Of a DNA stretch of 64,000 nucleotides, positions 37,891 to 46,560 are shown one piece after another. The DNA is from Mycobacteroides chelonae CCUG 47445 (lineage in GTDB: Bacteria; Actinomycetota; Actinomycetes; Mycobacteriales; Mycobacteriaceae): the NCBI RefSeq assembly GCF_001632805.1, contig NZ_CP007220.1:2356001-2420000 (forward strand), given 5' to 3'. The notes under the pieces are model-generated. The model had not been told where the DNA came from, made no database searches, and saw only the letters and a list, made by a program, of their open reading frames with translations. The position numbers were made by a program, and so were the translations under genes. Each line of letters begins with the position of its first letter. The first letter of the stretch is position 1.

Positions 37891-40215
37891 GTGCATGTGC
37901 GCAAGTCGAACACCGCCTCACGGTTCACCGGGAAGTTCTGGAAGCTCCTCGGTGCCGCTACCGATAAGAACCAGAGCCAGTCGCTGGAGCTCGTGGATGC
38001 CTCGAAGAAGTACGACGAGAAGGCCAAGGACCTCACCGACGAACAACTCACCAAGGCGGCCAAGAAACTCGACCTGTCTGAGGGCATCGAATCCAAGGAC
38101 ATCGGCCAGTTCCTGGCGATCGTGCGTGAGGCCGCCGAACGGACCATTGACGAGCGCCCGTTCGATGTTCAGCTGCTGGGCGCCCTGCGCATGCTCGACG
38201 GCGACGTCATCGAGATGGCCACCGGTGAGGGTAAGACTCTGACCGGTGCGATCACCGCCGCCGGCTACGCGCTGGGCGGACGCAGTGTGCACGTCATCTC
38301 GGTCAACGACTACCTGGCCCGTCGTGATGCCGAGTGGATGGGACCGTTCCTGGAGCGCCTGGGGCTGACGGTGGGCTGGATCACCGAGGAATCCACCGCT
38401 GACGAACGCCGTGAGGCCTACGCCTGTGACGTCACCTACGGGTCGGTCAACGAGATCGGTTTCGACGTGCTGCGCGACCAGCTGGCGATCGATGTCGATG
38501 CCCTGGTCTCGCCGAGCCCCGATGTCGCCGTCGTCGACGAGGCCGACTCGGTGCTCGTCGACGAGGCTCTGGTGCCGCTGGTGCTGGCTGGAACCAGCCA
38601 CCGTGAAGCGCCGAGCTCTGAGGTCATCGAGGCGGTCCGTGAGCTGATCGCAGGCGAGGACTACGAGGCCGATAACGACCGTCGCAACATCTTCCTGACC
38701 GATACCGGAGCCCGGAAGCTGGAAAAGCAGCTGGGGAACATCGACCTGTATTCCGAGCACCACGTCGGGACCACCCTCACCGAGGTCAATGTGGCCCTGC
38801 ACGCACATGTGCTCCTGGAGCGCGACGTGCACTACATCGTGCGTGATGGCGCCGTGCACCTCATCAACTCCTCGCGTGGACGCATCGCCACGCTGCAGCG
38901 CTGGCCCGATGGCCTGCAGGCAGCTGTCGAAGCCAAGGAGGGAATCGAAACCACCGACACCGGTGAGGTTCTCGACACCATCACCGTGCAGGCACTCATC
39001 AACCGCTACCCGCGTGTCAGCGGAATGACCGGCACCGCCCTGGCGGCCGGTGAGCAGCTGCGGCAGTTCTACAAGCTGGGTGTCTCGCCGATCCCGCCCA
39101 ACACCCCCAACATTCGCGAAGATCAGCCCGACCGCGTGTACATCACCGAGGCGAGTAAGAACGACGCGATCGTCGCGCATATCGCCGAGATCCATGCCAC
39201 CGGGCAGCCGGTGCTGGTGGGCACGCACGATGTCGCCGAATCCGAGGCACTGCATCACCGTTTGGTGCGTGCGGGGGTTCCGGCTGTCGTGCTGAACGCC
39301 AAGAACGATGCCGAGGAAGCCCGCGTCATCGCCGAGGCCGGTGCGCTCAAGGCGGTCACGGTCTCCACACAGATGGCCGGCCGCGGTACCGATATCCGCC
39401 TGGGCGGCTCCGACGAGACCGACTACGACGCCGTCGTCGAAGCGGGCGGACTGCACGTTGTGGGCACCGGGCGCCATCGCACCGAACGACTCGACAACCA
39501 GCTGCGCGGACGTGCTGGACGCCAGGGTGACCCCGGGTCGTCGGTCTTCTTCTCCAGCTGGGAGGACGAGGTCGTTGTCGCATATCTGGATTCGGCCAAG
39601 CTGCCCACCGGGACAGATGAGAATGGGCAGATTGTCAGCACCAAGGCCGGTGGGCTCATCGACCATGCCCAGCGCGTCGCCGAGGGTGCGATGCTCGACC
39701 TGCACGCCAACACGTGGCGGTACAACCAGCTGATCGCCCAGCAGCGCGCCATCATCTCCGAGCGCCGCGACACCCTGCTGCGCACCGACACCGCCCGCAA
39801 GGAGCTTCAGGAGCGCTCGGCTGAGCGTTACGACGAGCTGGCCGAGGAGCTTTCCGAAGAACGCCTGGGGCGGATCTCACGGGAGATCATGCTGTACCAC
39901 CTCGACCGGGGCTGGGCTGACCACCTGGCGTACCTCTCCGATGTGCGCGAGAGCATCCACCTGCGTGCGCTCGGGCGGCAGAACCCGATCGACGAATTCC
40001 ACCGGCTCGCCGTCGACGCCTTCGCATCGCTGGCCGCTGACGCCGTGGAAGCGGCACAGCAGACCTTCGACACCGCGAATCTGGTTGACGAGGAACAGGG
40101 ATTGGATCTGTCGAAGCTTGCCCGGCCGACGTCTACGTGGACGTACATGATTCACGACGACCCGCGCAAGAACGACAGCCTGTCGATCTTGAACCTGCCT
40201 GGCGTCTTCAGCTGA
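37891..40215 (+). CDS. secA2: Accessory Sec ATPase SecA2
   Basis: This 774-residue second SecA of mycobacteria exports a small set of proteins. The motor has Walker [25 protein letters not shown]-like [17 protein letters not shown], the SGMTGTA motif and [11 protein letters not shown]. It is shorter than SecA1 and lacks the C-terminal zinc-binding tail, as SecA2 does. Synteny with pgsA2, sbp and garA downstream confirms SecA2 (Rv1821). GTG 37891 or GTG 37897 could start it; the second lines up better with shorter annotated homologues. Confidence 0.95.
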   Translation: MHVRKSNTASRFTGKFWKLLGAATDKNQSQSLELVDASKKYDEKAKDLTDEQLTKAAKKLDLSEGIESKDIGQFLAIVREAAERTIDERPFDVQLLGALRMLDGDVIEMATGEGKTLTGAITAAGYALGGRSVHVISVNDYLARRDAEWMGPFLERLGLTVGWITEESTADERREAYACDVTYGSVNEIGFDVLRDQLAIDVDALVSPSPDVAVVDEADSVLVDEALVPLVLAGTSHREAPSSEVIEAVRELIAGEDYEADNDRRNIFLTDTGARKLEKQLGNIDLYSEHHVGTTLTEVNVALHAHVLLERDVHYIVRDGAVHLINSSRGRIATLQRWPDGLQAAVEAKEGIETTDTGEVLDTITVQALINRYPRVSGMTGTALAAGEQLRQFYKLGVSPIPPNTPNIREDQPDRVYITEASKNDAIVAHIAEIHATGQPVLVGTHDVAESEALHHRLVRAGVPAVVLNAKNDAEEARVIAEAGALKAVTVSTQMAGRGTDIRLGGSDETDYDAVVEAGGLHVVGTGRHRTERLDNQLRGRAGRQGDPGSSVFFSSWEDEVVVAYLDSAKLPTGTDENGQIVSTKAGGLIDHAQRVAEGAMLDLHANTWRYNQLIAQQRAIISERRDTLLRTDTARKELQERSAERYDELAEELSEERLGRISREIMLYHLDRGWADHLAYLSDVRESIHLRALGRQNPIDEFHRLAVDAFASLAADAVEAAQQTFDTANLVDEEQGLDLSKLARPTSTWTYMIHDDPRKNDSLSILNLPGVFS

Positions 40216-40271
40216 CGACAGACCGTCTATTTGCGCGGGGTATACCTTCGCGAATATGAGAGGGTGGCCGG

Positions 40272-40868
40272 ATGGGAACCGCCGAACCGCCCTCCGGAGA
40301 CGACCGGATACTGACGGTCCCCAACGTGCTGAGCGTTATTCGGCTGGCCTTTATCCCGCTGTTTCTGTATCTGCTGTTGGTCAAACACGCCGACGGCTGG
40401 GCCGTCGCCATTCTGATGCTCAGCGGCTTCACCGACTGGGCTGACGGCAAGATAGCGCGGCTGATGAACCAGTCGTCGCACCTGGGCACGCTCCTGGACC
40501 CGGCTGCCGACCGGCTGTACATGGTGACCACACCGATCGCCTTCGCCATCCGGGACATCGTGCCGTGGTGGATCGTCCTCACCCTGCTGGCCCGCGACCT
40601 CATCCTCACGCTCGGACTGCCCATCGTGCGCAGTCGCGGAATCGAGGCGCTGCCGGTCATGTACATCGGCAAGGCCGCGACCTTCGCGCTGATGTCGGCA
40701 TTTCCGCTGATTCTCGTCGGTGAATGGGACTCGTTGTGGGGCAGGATAATCGGTCCCTGTGGGTGGGCATTCCTGATTTGGGGTCTGGGCATGTATCTGT
40801 GGACTTTCGTGCTCTACGTCGCCCAGATCGTGATGGTGGTCCGGCAGCTGCCGAAGGTCAGCACCTGA
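40272..40868 (+). CDS. pgsA2: CDP-alcohol phosphatidyltransferase PgsA2
   Basis: This 198-residue membrane enzyme has the CDP-alcohol phosphotransferase motif in full: D-x2-DG-x2-AR-x8-G-x3-D-x3-D, visible as DWADGKIAR...HLGTLLDPAADR. Several hydrophobic helices are present (LAFIPLFLYLLLV, FALMSAFPLILVG, VLYVAQIVMVV). It is the Rv1822 orthologue; whether it makes phosphatidylglycerol phosphate or cardiolipin-type lipid is not settled from sequence. ATG 40272 is preferred. It ends 1 base before the next gene. Confidence 0.92.
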   Translation: MGTAEPPSGDDRILTVPNVLSVIRLAFIPLFLYLLLVKHADGWAVAILMLSGFTDWADGKIARLMNQSSHLGTLLDPAADRLYMVTTPIAFAIRDIVPWWIVLTLLARDLILTLGLPIVRSRGIEALPVMYIGKAATFALMSAFPLILVGEWDSLWGRIIGPCGWAFLIWGLGMYLWTFVLYVAQIVMVVRQLPKVST

Positions 40869-40869
40869 T

Positions 40870-41814
40870 ATGAGTGCCGAGGACCCCATACACGGCAACG
40901 GGCCGCATCTCATGGGTGGTTTCGAACCCGAGGAGGGTCTGGGCCACCACAGCGCGAACCGGCCCAAGCGCAACCCGGTGCCGTCGCTGCTGCGCACCCT
41001 GCTCTCCGATCACCTGGACGCCGGATACGCCGAGGCGGCCGCAGCACGCCGAGACGGTGCCGCACCGCGTTCACGCCTGGCTGAATGGAGTTGGCAGGCA
41101 GTCGCTGCCGTCGCCATTGCCGCGGTCTTCGCGGCGGCGATCGCCCAGACCACCCGTATCGCGCCGGGCGTCATGCAGGAAAAGCAGGGACTGCTGGCGA
41201 GTATCCGCAGTGAACAGCGCGACTCCGGAGCTCTGGAGTCGACGCGAGACCAGCTGGCGGCAGAGGTGGCCGGCGCCCGGCGCAGTCAGCTGGAAGGCAA
41301 CGAGCAGGGCAAGGAACTGCTGAATCGATTGGACCACTTGGGTCTTGCGGCGGCGAGCACCGAGGTTCGCGGACCGGCGCTGATCGTCACGCTGGCCGAC
41401 CCAGGCAGTGCAGGTGACCTCTCGGACGTCTCGAAGGAACGCATCCCGCGTAGTCAGCAGGTCATCCTCGACCGCGACATGCAGCTCGTCGTGAACTCGC
41501 TGTGGAACAGTGGTGCAGAAGCGATTTCGGTATCGGATGTCCGCATAGGCCCGAATGTCACGATGCGTCAGGCCGGGGGAGCGATCCTGGTGGACAACCA
41601 GCCCATCAGCTCGCCGTACCGGATAGTCGCCGTCGGCCCCGCGAACACCATGAAATCCTCATTCGAGCGCAGCCCGGGAATGGCCAGGATGCGGCTTCTG
41701 CAGAAGTCTTACGGCATCAGACTCACCCTGGGTACCCAGGAGAATGTTCAGCTGGCTCCCGCGGTTAATCGGGACGTCAAGTACGCCAAGGAAATTCCAG
41801 CAGGAGGCCGGTGA
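40870..41814 (+). CDS. DUF881 membrane-anchored protein (Rv1823)
   Basis: This 314-residue protein has about 75 cytoplasmic residues, one membrane segment (AVAAVAIAAVFAAAIAQTT), a coiled-coil stretch (QRDSGALESTRDQLAAEVAG) and a C-terminal DUF881 domain (LVVNSLWNSGAEAISVSDVR). Together with sbp and the second DUF881 gene it makes a trio conserved across actinobacteria, of unknown function but envelope location. ATG 40870 follows pgsA2 by 1 base. Confidence 0.9.
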   Translation: MSAEDPIHGNGPHLMGGFEPEEGLGHHSANRPKRNPVPSLLRTLLSDHLDAGYAEAAAARRDGAAPRSRLAEWSWQAVAAVAIAAVFAAAIAQTTRIAPGVMQEKQGLLASIRSEQRDSGALESTRDQLAAEVAGARRSQLEGNEQGKELLNRLDHLGLAAASTEVRGPALIVTLADPGSAGDLSDVSKERIPRSQQVILDRDMQLVVNSLWNSGAEAISVSDVRIGPNVTMRQAGGAILVDNQPISSPYRIVAVGPANTMKSSFERSPGMARMRLLQKSYGIRLTLGTQENVQLAPAVNRDVKYAKEIPAGGR

Positions 41815-41850
41815 AGTGACCCGGACGGTGAACAGGAGAGGAAGTAAACG

Positions 41851-42183
41851 ATGATCGGCATAGTCGCGCTGGCGATCGGCGTGGTTTTGGGGCTGGTGTT
41901 TCACCCGAACGTGCCCGACGCGGTCGCCCCATACTTGCCGATCGCGGTGGTCGCCGCACTCGACGCGCTTTTCGGCGGCGCTCGGGCCTACCTGGACCAG
42001 ATTTTCGACTCGAAGGTGTTCGTGGTCTCCTTCGTGTTCAACGTGCTGGTAGCGGCGTTGATCGTGTTCGTGGGCGACCAGCTTGGGGTGGGTACGCAGC
42101 TGTCCACTGCCATCATCGTCGTTCTCGGTATCCGGATCTTCGGAAACGCAGCCGCCCTGCGGCGCAGGTTGTTTGGGGCATAA
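41851..42183 (+). CDS. sbp: Small basic protein Sbp (DUF1290, Rv1824)
   Basis: This 110-residue membrane protein has three to four hydrophobic helices (IGIVALAIGVVLGLVFHP, YLPIAVVAALDALFGGARAY, VFVVSFVFNVLVAALIVFVG). Its length and helix layout match the Sbp family found between the DUF881 genes in Gram-positive bacteria. GAGAGGAAG precedes ATG 41851. Function is unknown; linkage to gcvH and garA is conserved. Confidence 0.9.
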   Translation: MIGIVALAIGVVLGLVFHPNVPDAVAPYLPIAVVAALDALFGGARAYLDQIFDSKVFVVSFVFNVLVAALIVFVGDQLGVGTQLSTAIIVVLGIRIFGNAAALRRRLFGA

Positions 42184-42187
42184 GCCG

Positions 42188-42958
42188 ATGACCGATGCGC
42201 AGCCGGATTCACGACCCGAACCGCACCCCGGCAAGCACGAGATGCCCAAAACGCGCCGTCCACCGACGCGTACTCAGGTCATCTTTGGAGTGCTGGGCGT
42301 GGCGCTGTGCGCGCTGCTGGGCCTGGCGATCACCACCCAGGTCCGCCAAACCGAATCCGGCGATGGCCTGGACACCGCGCGACCCGCCGACCTGCTGGTG
42401 CTGCTGGACTCCTTGCAACAGCGCGATGCCAACCTGAACAAGGAGATCGCGGATCTGCAGCAGAGTCTTATCACGATGCGCGCCAGCGGAACCGGCAACC
42501 AGGCCGTGATCAACGACGCGAAGGCCCGACTGTCCGCGCTGTCCATCATGGCGGGGACAGTCGGAGCCACCGGTCCCGGTGTGATCCTCACCATCGACGA
42601 TCCGGGGCAGGGCATGGGCGCAGAAGCCCTATTGGACATCATCAACGAGCTGCGGGCGGCCGGCGCCGAGGCCATCGAGATCAAGTCCGGCGGTCAGTCG
42701 GTGCGCATCGGGGCCGATTCCTGGGTCACCGGGGCCCCGGGACAGCTCATCGTCGACGGCGTGCTCCTGACACCTCCGTATTCGGTTCTGGCGATAGGCG
42801 ATCCGCCGACCCTCGCGGCGGCGATGAACATTCCGGGCGGTGCCGTCGACACCGTCTCGCGGGTTGGCGGCGGCGTTACTATCGACCAGCCGGCACGCGT
42901 AGACATCACCACCTTGCGAGAACCGAAACCGCGCCAATACGCTCAGCCCGGCAAGTAG
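42188..42958 (+). CDS. DUF881 membrane-anchored protein (Rv1825)
   Basis: This 256-residue protein, paralogous to the product at 40870, has an N-terminal Pro-rich cytoplasmic part, a membrane helix (VIFGVLGVALCALLGLAITT), a coiled coil (LLVLLDSLQQRDANLNKEIA) and the DUF881 fold (DIINELRAAGAEAIEIKSGG). A peptidoglycan-related role has been suggested for the M. tuberculosis protein, as I recall. ATG 42188 lies 4 bases after sbp. Confidence 0.9.
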   Translation: MTDAQPDSRPEPHPGKHEMPKTRRPPTRTQVIFGVLGVALCALLGLAITTQVRQTESGDGLDTARPADLLVLLDSLQQRDANLNKEIADLQQSLITMRASGTGNQAVINDAKARLSALSIMAGTVGATGPGVILTIDDPGQGMGAEALLDIINELRAAGAEAIEIKSGGQSVRIGADSWVTGAPGQLIVDGVLLTPPYSVLAIGDPPTLAAAMNIPGGAVDTVSRVGGGVTIDQPARVDITTLREPKPRQYAQPGK

Positions 42959-43012
42959 CCCCCCAGGCCACCGACCACGCAGACCACTGACCAAGAGCAA
43001 GGATGATTCACC

Positions 43013-43408
43013 GTGACCGAAATTCCTGCCGACCTGCACTACACCGAGGAACACGAATGGGTGCGGCGCACCGGTGAGCGCACCGTGCGTATCGGAATCA
43101 CCGACTACGCACAGTCGCAGCTCGGCGATGTGGTGTTTGTTCAGCTGCCGGATGTGGGCTCGGACCTGAGTGCCGGCTCGACGTTCGGCGAGGTGGAATC
43201 CACCAAGTCGGTTTCGGACCTTTTCGCACCGATTACCGCGAAAGTTGTTGCCGCGAATGGCGATTTGGATTCCAATCCGCAGCTGGTCAATTCCGATCCG
43301 TACGGCGAGGGCTGGTTGGTCGATCTTGAGGTCGCCAGCGAGGCCGATCTCGACGCGGCTCTTAATGACCTCTTAGACGCATCGGGATATGGTGACGCCA
43401 CCGATTAG
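43013..43408 (+). CDS. gcvH: Glycine cleavage system H protein
   Basis: This 131-residue lipoyl carrier of the glycine cleavage complex has its lipoylated Lys65 in FGEVESTKSVSDLFAP, and the hybrid motif ITDYAQSQLGDVVFVQLPDV. It shuttles the aminomethyl group between GcvP, GcvT and Lpd. Only gcvP of the other subunits is in this window, about 3.2 kb downstream. GTG 43013 is the start. The 196 bases that follow, before garA, show no clear signal. Confidence 0.95.
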   Translation: MTEIPADLHYTEEHEWVRRTGERTVRIGITDYAQSQLGDVVFVQLPDVGSDLSAGSTFGEVESTKSVSDLFAPITAKVVAANGDLDSNPQLVNSDPYGEGWLVDLEVASEADLDAALNDLLDASGYGDATD

Positions 43409-43604
43409 GAGGGCACCAGTTCTCCAACCAGTCCGATGACCACAATTTCGGGTGGACCACTGGCGGATACGGCAGAGGTGGCCCGTTACGGGCAGTCAGA
43501 CGGTACGGTCGGAAATGAGCGGCGATGAGGGTCGCGAAGGGCGTCATGCTCGGGCGTGATCCGCACTGACAATCGAATCCTCCAGGGGCGAGGAAGAAGG
43601 AGCG

Positions 43605-44078
43605 ATGGTGACCGATAACGACAAGGACGACACGTCAGGCGAGGTCACCGCGGAGACGACCTCGGTGTTCCGCGCCGATTTCGCCACCGAGCTGGAAGCG
43701 CCCGCGCAGGCCGGTAACGATGTGTCGGGTGTCGAGGGATTGCCCGCCGGTTCGGCTCTGTTGGTGGTCAAGCGTGGACCCAACGCGGGATCGCGCTTTC
43801 TGCTCGATCAAGCAACCACGTCGGCCGGACGGCACCCCGACAGCGACATTTTTCTCGATGACGTCACGGTGAGCCGTCGTCACGCTGAATTCCGGCTTGA
43901 CAGTGATGAATTCCAGGTAGTCGACGTGGGCAGCCTCAACGGCACCTATGTCAACCGCGAGCCGGTGGATTCAGCGGTGCTCGCCAACGGCGACGAAGTG
44001 CAGATCGGAAAGTTCCGTCTGGTCTTCCTGACCGGGCCGAAGTCGGCAGGCGATGACACCGCCCCGGGTGGCCAGTGA
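43605..44078 (+). CDS. garA: FHA-domain metabolic regulator GarA
   Basis: This 157-residue protein is nearly identical to M. tuberculosis GarA in its FHA domain ([36 protein letters not shown]). The N-terminal phosphorylation motif is ETTS with Thr18 and Thr19, the sites of PknG and PknB. Unphosphorylated GarA inhibits 2-oxoglutarate dehydrogenase and activates glutamate synthase. Two other pathway enzymes of C2 metabolism (gcvP, glcB) are nearby. GTG of the MerR gene overlaps its stop. Confidence 0.96.
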   Translation: MVTDNDKDDTSGEVTAETTSVFRADFATELEAPAQAGNDVSGVEGLPAGSALLVVKRGPNAGSRFLLDQATTSAGRHPDSDIFLDDVTVSRRHAEFRLDSDEFQVVDVGSLNGTYVNREPVDSAVLANGDEVQIGKFRLVFLTGPKSAGDDTAPGGQ

Positions 44079-44818
44079 CAGCTCCCGACCGGCCGGCTCT
44101 CACCGGAATGTCGATCGGGTCGGTACTCGACCTGTTGCGTCCGGAGTTTCCGGACGTCACGATCTCGAAGATTCGATTCCTCGAATCAGAGGGACTGGTT
44201 ACCCCGTCGCGTAGCGCGTCGGGGTATCGCCGGTTTTCGGCCTATGACGCCGAGCGGCTCCGGTTCATCCTCACCGCGCAGCGTGACCACTACCTGCCGC
44301 TGAAGGTGATCAAGGAGCAGCTTGACGCGCAGCCCGACGGTGCGCTGCCCGATGTGGCGGGTTTCACCGGCGGCCCTCGTCTCTTTGCCATCACCGATGG
44401 CGACAGCACCAACAGTGTTGCCCGTCAAGGAATCCCATCTACCCGTCCCACGCGGCTCAGCCGTGAGGACCTGCTGTCGCGTTCCGGTGCGGACGAGGTG
44501 CTGCTGACCTCGCTCATCAAGGCGGGGATCATCACTGCAGGCCCGGGCGGTTTCTTCGACGAGTACACGGTCCTGATCGTTCAGTGCGCCGCTGAGCTGG
44601 CCGATTACGGCGTTGAGCCGCGGCATCTGCGCACGTTCCGCTCCGCGGTCGATCGAGAGACCGATCTCATCGCCCAAATTGTGGGCCCAACCGTCAAAGC
44701 CAATAAGGCAGGAGCCCGCGACCGCGCCGATGACCTGATCCGGGAGGTGGCGGCGTTGTCGATCGCGCTCCACGGCGCGATGATCAAGTCCGCGGTGCGC
44801 GGCGTCCTCGATCGCTGA
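44075..44818 (+). CDS. MerR-family regulator (Rv1828)
   Basis: This 247-residue regulator has a MerR winged-helix DNA-binding domain ([20 protein letters not shown], then [17 protein letters not shown]) and a C-terminal helical effector domain ([20 protein letters not shown]). No metal-binding Cys residues are present. It is the Rv1828 orthologue; target genes are not clear. GTG 44075 overlaps garA, so both share translation and presumably expression. Confidence 0.92.
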   Translation: MTAPDRPALTGMSIGSVLDLLRPEFPDVTISKIRFLESEGLVTPSRSASGYRRFSAYDAERLRFILTAQRDHYLPLKVIKEQLDAQPDGALPDVAGFTGGPRLFAITDGDSTNSVARQGIPSTRPTRLSREDLLSRSGADEVLLTSLIKAGIITAGPGGFFDEYTVLIVQCAAELADYGVEPRHLRTFRSAVDRETDLIAQIVGPTVKANKAGARDRADDLIREVAALSIALHGAMIKSAVRGVLDR

Positions 44819-44863
44819 GGACTAGACTCGCGGTACGACAGAAGTACTGGTGTTGGAGGCACG

Positions 44864-45367
44864 ATGAGCGAAGTTCGAGTCGTGGGAATCCGCGTGGAAC
44901 AGCCCCAGAACCAGCCGGTGTTGTTGCTGCGGGAGTCTGCCGGCGATCGTTACCTGCCGATATGGATCGGTCAGTCCGAGGCCGCGGCCATCGCCCTGGA
45001 GCAACAGGGGGTAGAACCGGCGCGGCCACTCACCCATGACCTGATCCGTGATCTCATTGCCGCCCTTGGGCATTCGCTCAAGGAGGTGCGGATCGTGGAT
45101 CTTCAGGAGGGGACGTTCTACGCGGACCTGGTTTTCGACAGCGACATCCGGGTGTCAGCGCGCCCATCGGATTCGGTGGCAATCGCGCTACGCGTGGGAG
45201 TTCCGATCTACGTCGAGGAAGCCGTGCTGGCCGAGGCAGGCTTGATCATTCCCGACGAGGACGATGAGGATTCCGGCGGAGCGCTGCGAGAAGACGAGGT
45301 GGAGAAGTTCAAGGAGTTCCTCGACAGCGTGTCGCCCGACGACTTCAAGGCCACCGAAGGCCCGTAA
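44864..45367 (+). CDS. DUF151 bifunctional-nuclease-like protein (Rv1829)
   Basis: This 167-residue member of the BFN/DUF151 family has the conserved motifs PVLLLRESAGDRYLPIWIGQ, EAAAIALEQQGVEPARPLTH and ARPSDSVAIALRVGVPIYV. Homologues in plants and Thermotoga bind or cut nucleic acid; activity in mycobacteria is unproven. It has an acidic C-terminal tail. It sits between two MerR genes, as in other mycobacteria. Confidence 0.9.
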   Translation: MSEVRVVGIRVEQPQNQPVLLLRESAGDRYLPIWIGQSEAAAIALEQQGVEPARPLTHDLIRDLIAALGHSLKEVRIVDLQEGTFYADLVFDSDIRVSARPSDSVAIALRVGVPIYVEEAVLAEAGLIIPDEDDEDSGGALREDEVEKFKEFLDSVSPDDFKATEGP

Positions 45368-45431
45368 CAGGGCCTTAAGTAACGAGTAAGTCTCAACCTG
45401 ACCTTTACAGTCACGGCCCGGGCGCGTCGCA

Positions 45432-45459
45432 TTGACCGTGATTTCACGGGGGCCATAAT
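45432..45459 (+). promoter_or_regulatory. Promoter with internal palindrome upstream of resR
   Basis: TTGACC (45432-45437) and CATAAT (45454-45459) are 16 bases apart. Between them lie CCGTGA (45436-45441) and TCACGG (45444-45449), perfect 6-bp arms with a TT spacer. A dimeric repressor bound there would block the promoter; self-control by the MerR product is one possibility. The expected 5' leader of the resR mRNA is about 125 bases. Confidence 0.6.
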
Positions 45460-45591
45460 TTGACTCAGCGGCCGGCACGGGGCAGCGCAAAGGGCGTATG
45501 CTCGGAGGATTCGTGCTTGGACGAACGCACTACCGGCGAACTGAGAACCACAGGACGGTAGCCGGAGAAGCGATCGCGAGAGGGAGCAGAA

Positions 45592-46215
45592 GTGGTTGAA
45601 GAGCCGCAGCAGGGGCAGCTGGAGATGACATTGGACAACGGCGCCAACGGTTCCGTCGACTCCGCGTCTACCGGGCCTGTCCAGCCGGGTCTTTTCCCGG
45701 ATGACTCCGTTCCCGACCAACTCGTCGGCTACCGCGGACCCAGTGCCTGCCAGGTTGCTGGCATCACCTACCGCCAGCTGGACTACTGGGCCCGCACCTC
45801 GCTCGTGGTTCCCTCGATCCGGGGCGCCGCCGGTTCCGGCAGTCAGCGCCTGTACTCGTTCAAGGACATCCTGGTTCTCAAGATCGTCAAGCGTCTGCTG
45901 GACACCGGGATTTCGCTGCAGAACATCCGGGTTGCCGTCGAACACCTGCGTCAGCGCGGAGTCGAGGATCTCGCCAACATCACACTGTTCTCCGATGGCA
46001 CCACCGTCTACGAATGCACGTCGGCCGAAGAGGTCGTCGACCTGCTCCAGGGCGGACAAGGTGTGTTCGGCATCGCGGTCAGCGGTGCCATGCGCGAACT
46101 GACCGGTGCCATCGCCGAGTTCCCGGGGGAGCGCGCCGACGGTGGCGAGACCATCGAGGCGCCCGAGGACGAGCTGGCCTCCCGCCGCAAGGATCGTGCC
46201 CGCAAGATCGGCTGA
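45592..46215 (+). CDS. resR: MerR-family regulator ResR/McdR (Rv1830)
   Basis: This 207-residue MerR-type regulator has the HTH region YRGPSACQVAGITYRQLDYW, then ARTSLVVPSIRGAAGSGSQR and YSFKDILVLKIVKRLLDTGI. The first 45 residues are acidic and probably disordered. The orthologue is a conserved regulator of growth and division; I recall that M. tuberculosis mutants (resR) show antibiotic resilience. GTG 45592 has AGAGGGAG upstream. The gene has its own promoter region and is followed by the glycine riboswitch. Confidence 0.92.
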   Translation: MVEEPQQGQLEMTLDNGANGSVDSASTGPVQPGLFPDDSVPDQLVGYRGPSACQVAGITYRQLDYWARTSLVVPSIRGAAGSGSQRLYSFKDILVLKIVKRLLDTGISLQNIRVAVEHLRQRGVEDLANITLFSDGTTVYECTSAEEVVDLLQGGQGVFGIAVSGAMRELTGAIAEFPGERADGGETIEAPEDELASRRKDRARKIG

Positions 46216-46279
46216 TTCGTCCCTACCGACTCGGCTGTCTGGACCCGTGGGTTAACTCGCGTAAGCTGGTCAGGCATCG

Positions 46280-46485
46280 CCCGTGGGCGGGAGAGTGTCA
46301 TGACCGCCAGTCATGGCCGCCGAAGGAGCAACACCTCTCCGTCAATCTCTCAGGCCCCCGAACCGCTCTCGGCCCCGATGCCTCTGAAAAGCGGTGATCC
46401 GATCTTGTGAGCGGATCACCCGCCGACGGGGAAAGGCTCTCGTCCGGGTATCAGCCCGGTGAGACGACCGAATCTCTCAGGCGCC
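46280..46485 (+). promoter_or_regulatory. Tandem glycine riboswitch in front of gcvP
   Basis: Aptamer 1 (about 46284-46355) shows GGGAGAG, the hairpin CATGAC/GTCATG, the core GCCGAAGGAGCAA and the closing AATCTCTCAGGC. Aptamer 2 (about 46376-46482) repeats the plan, with a 9-bp hairpin GGTGATCCG/CGGATCACC (46393-46401, 46412-46420), the core GCCGACGGGGAAAGGCTCTC and the closing AATCTCTCAGGC. This is the standard two-aptamer glycine sensor. It should turn on gcvP, the glycine decarboxylase gene starting 76 bases later. It fills the gap 46216-46560. Confidence 0.95.
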
Positions 46486-46560
46486 CGCACCGGGTCGATG
46501 ACAGAGGGAGGGGAGATGCTGTCGTGTGCCCGCCGCGCGACTCGGCCCTTCGGGAGTGTC

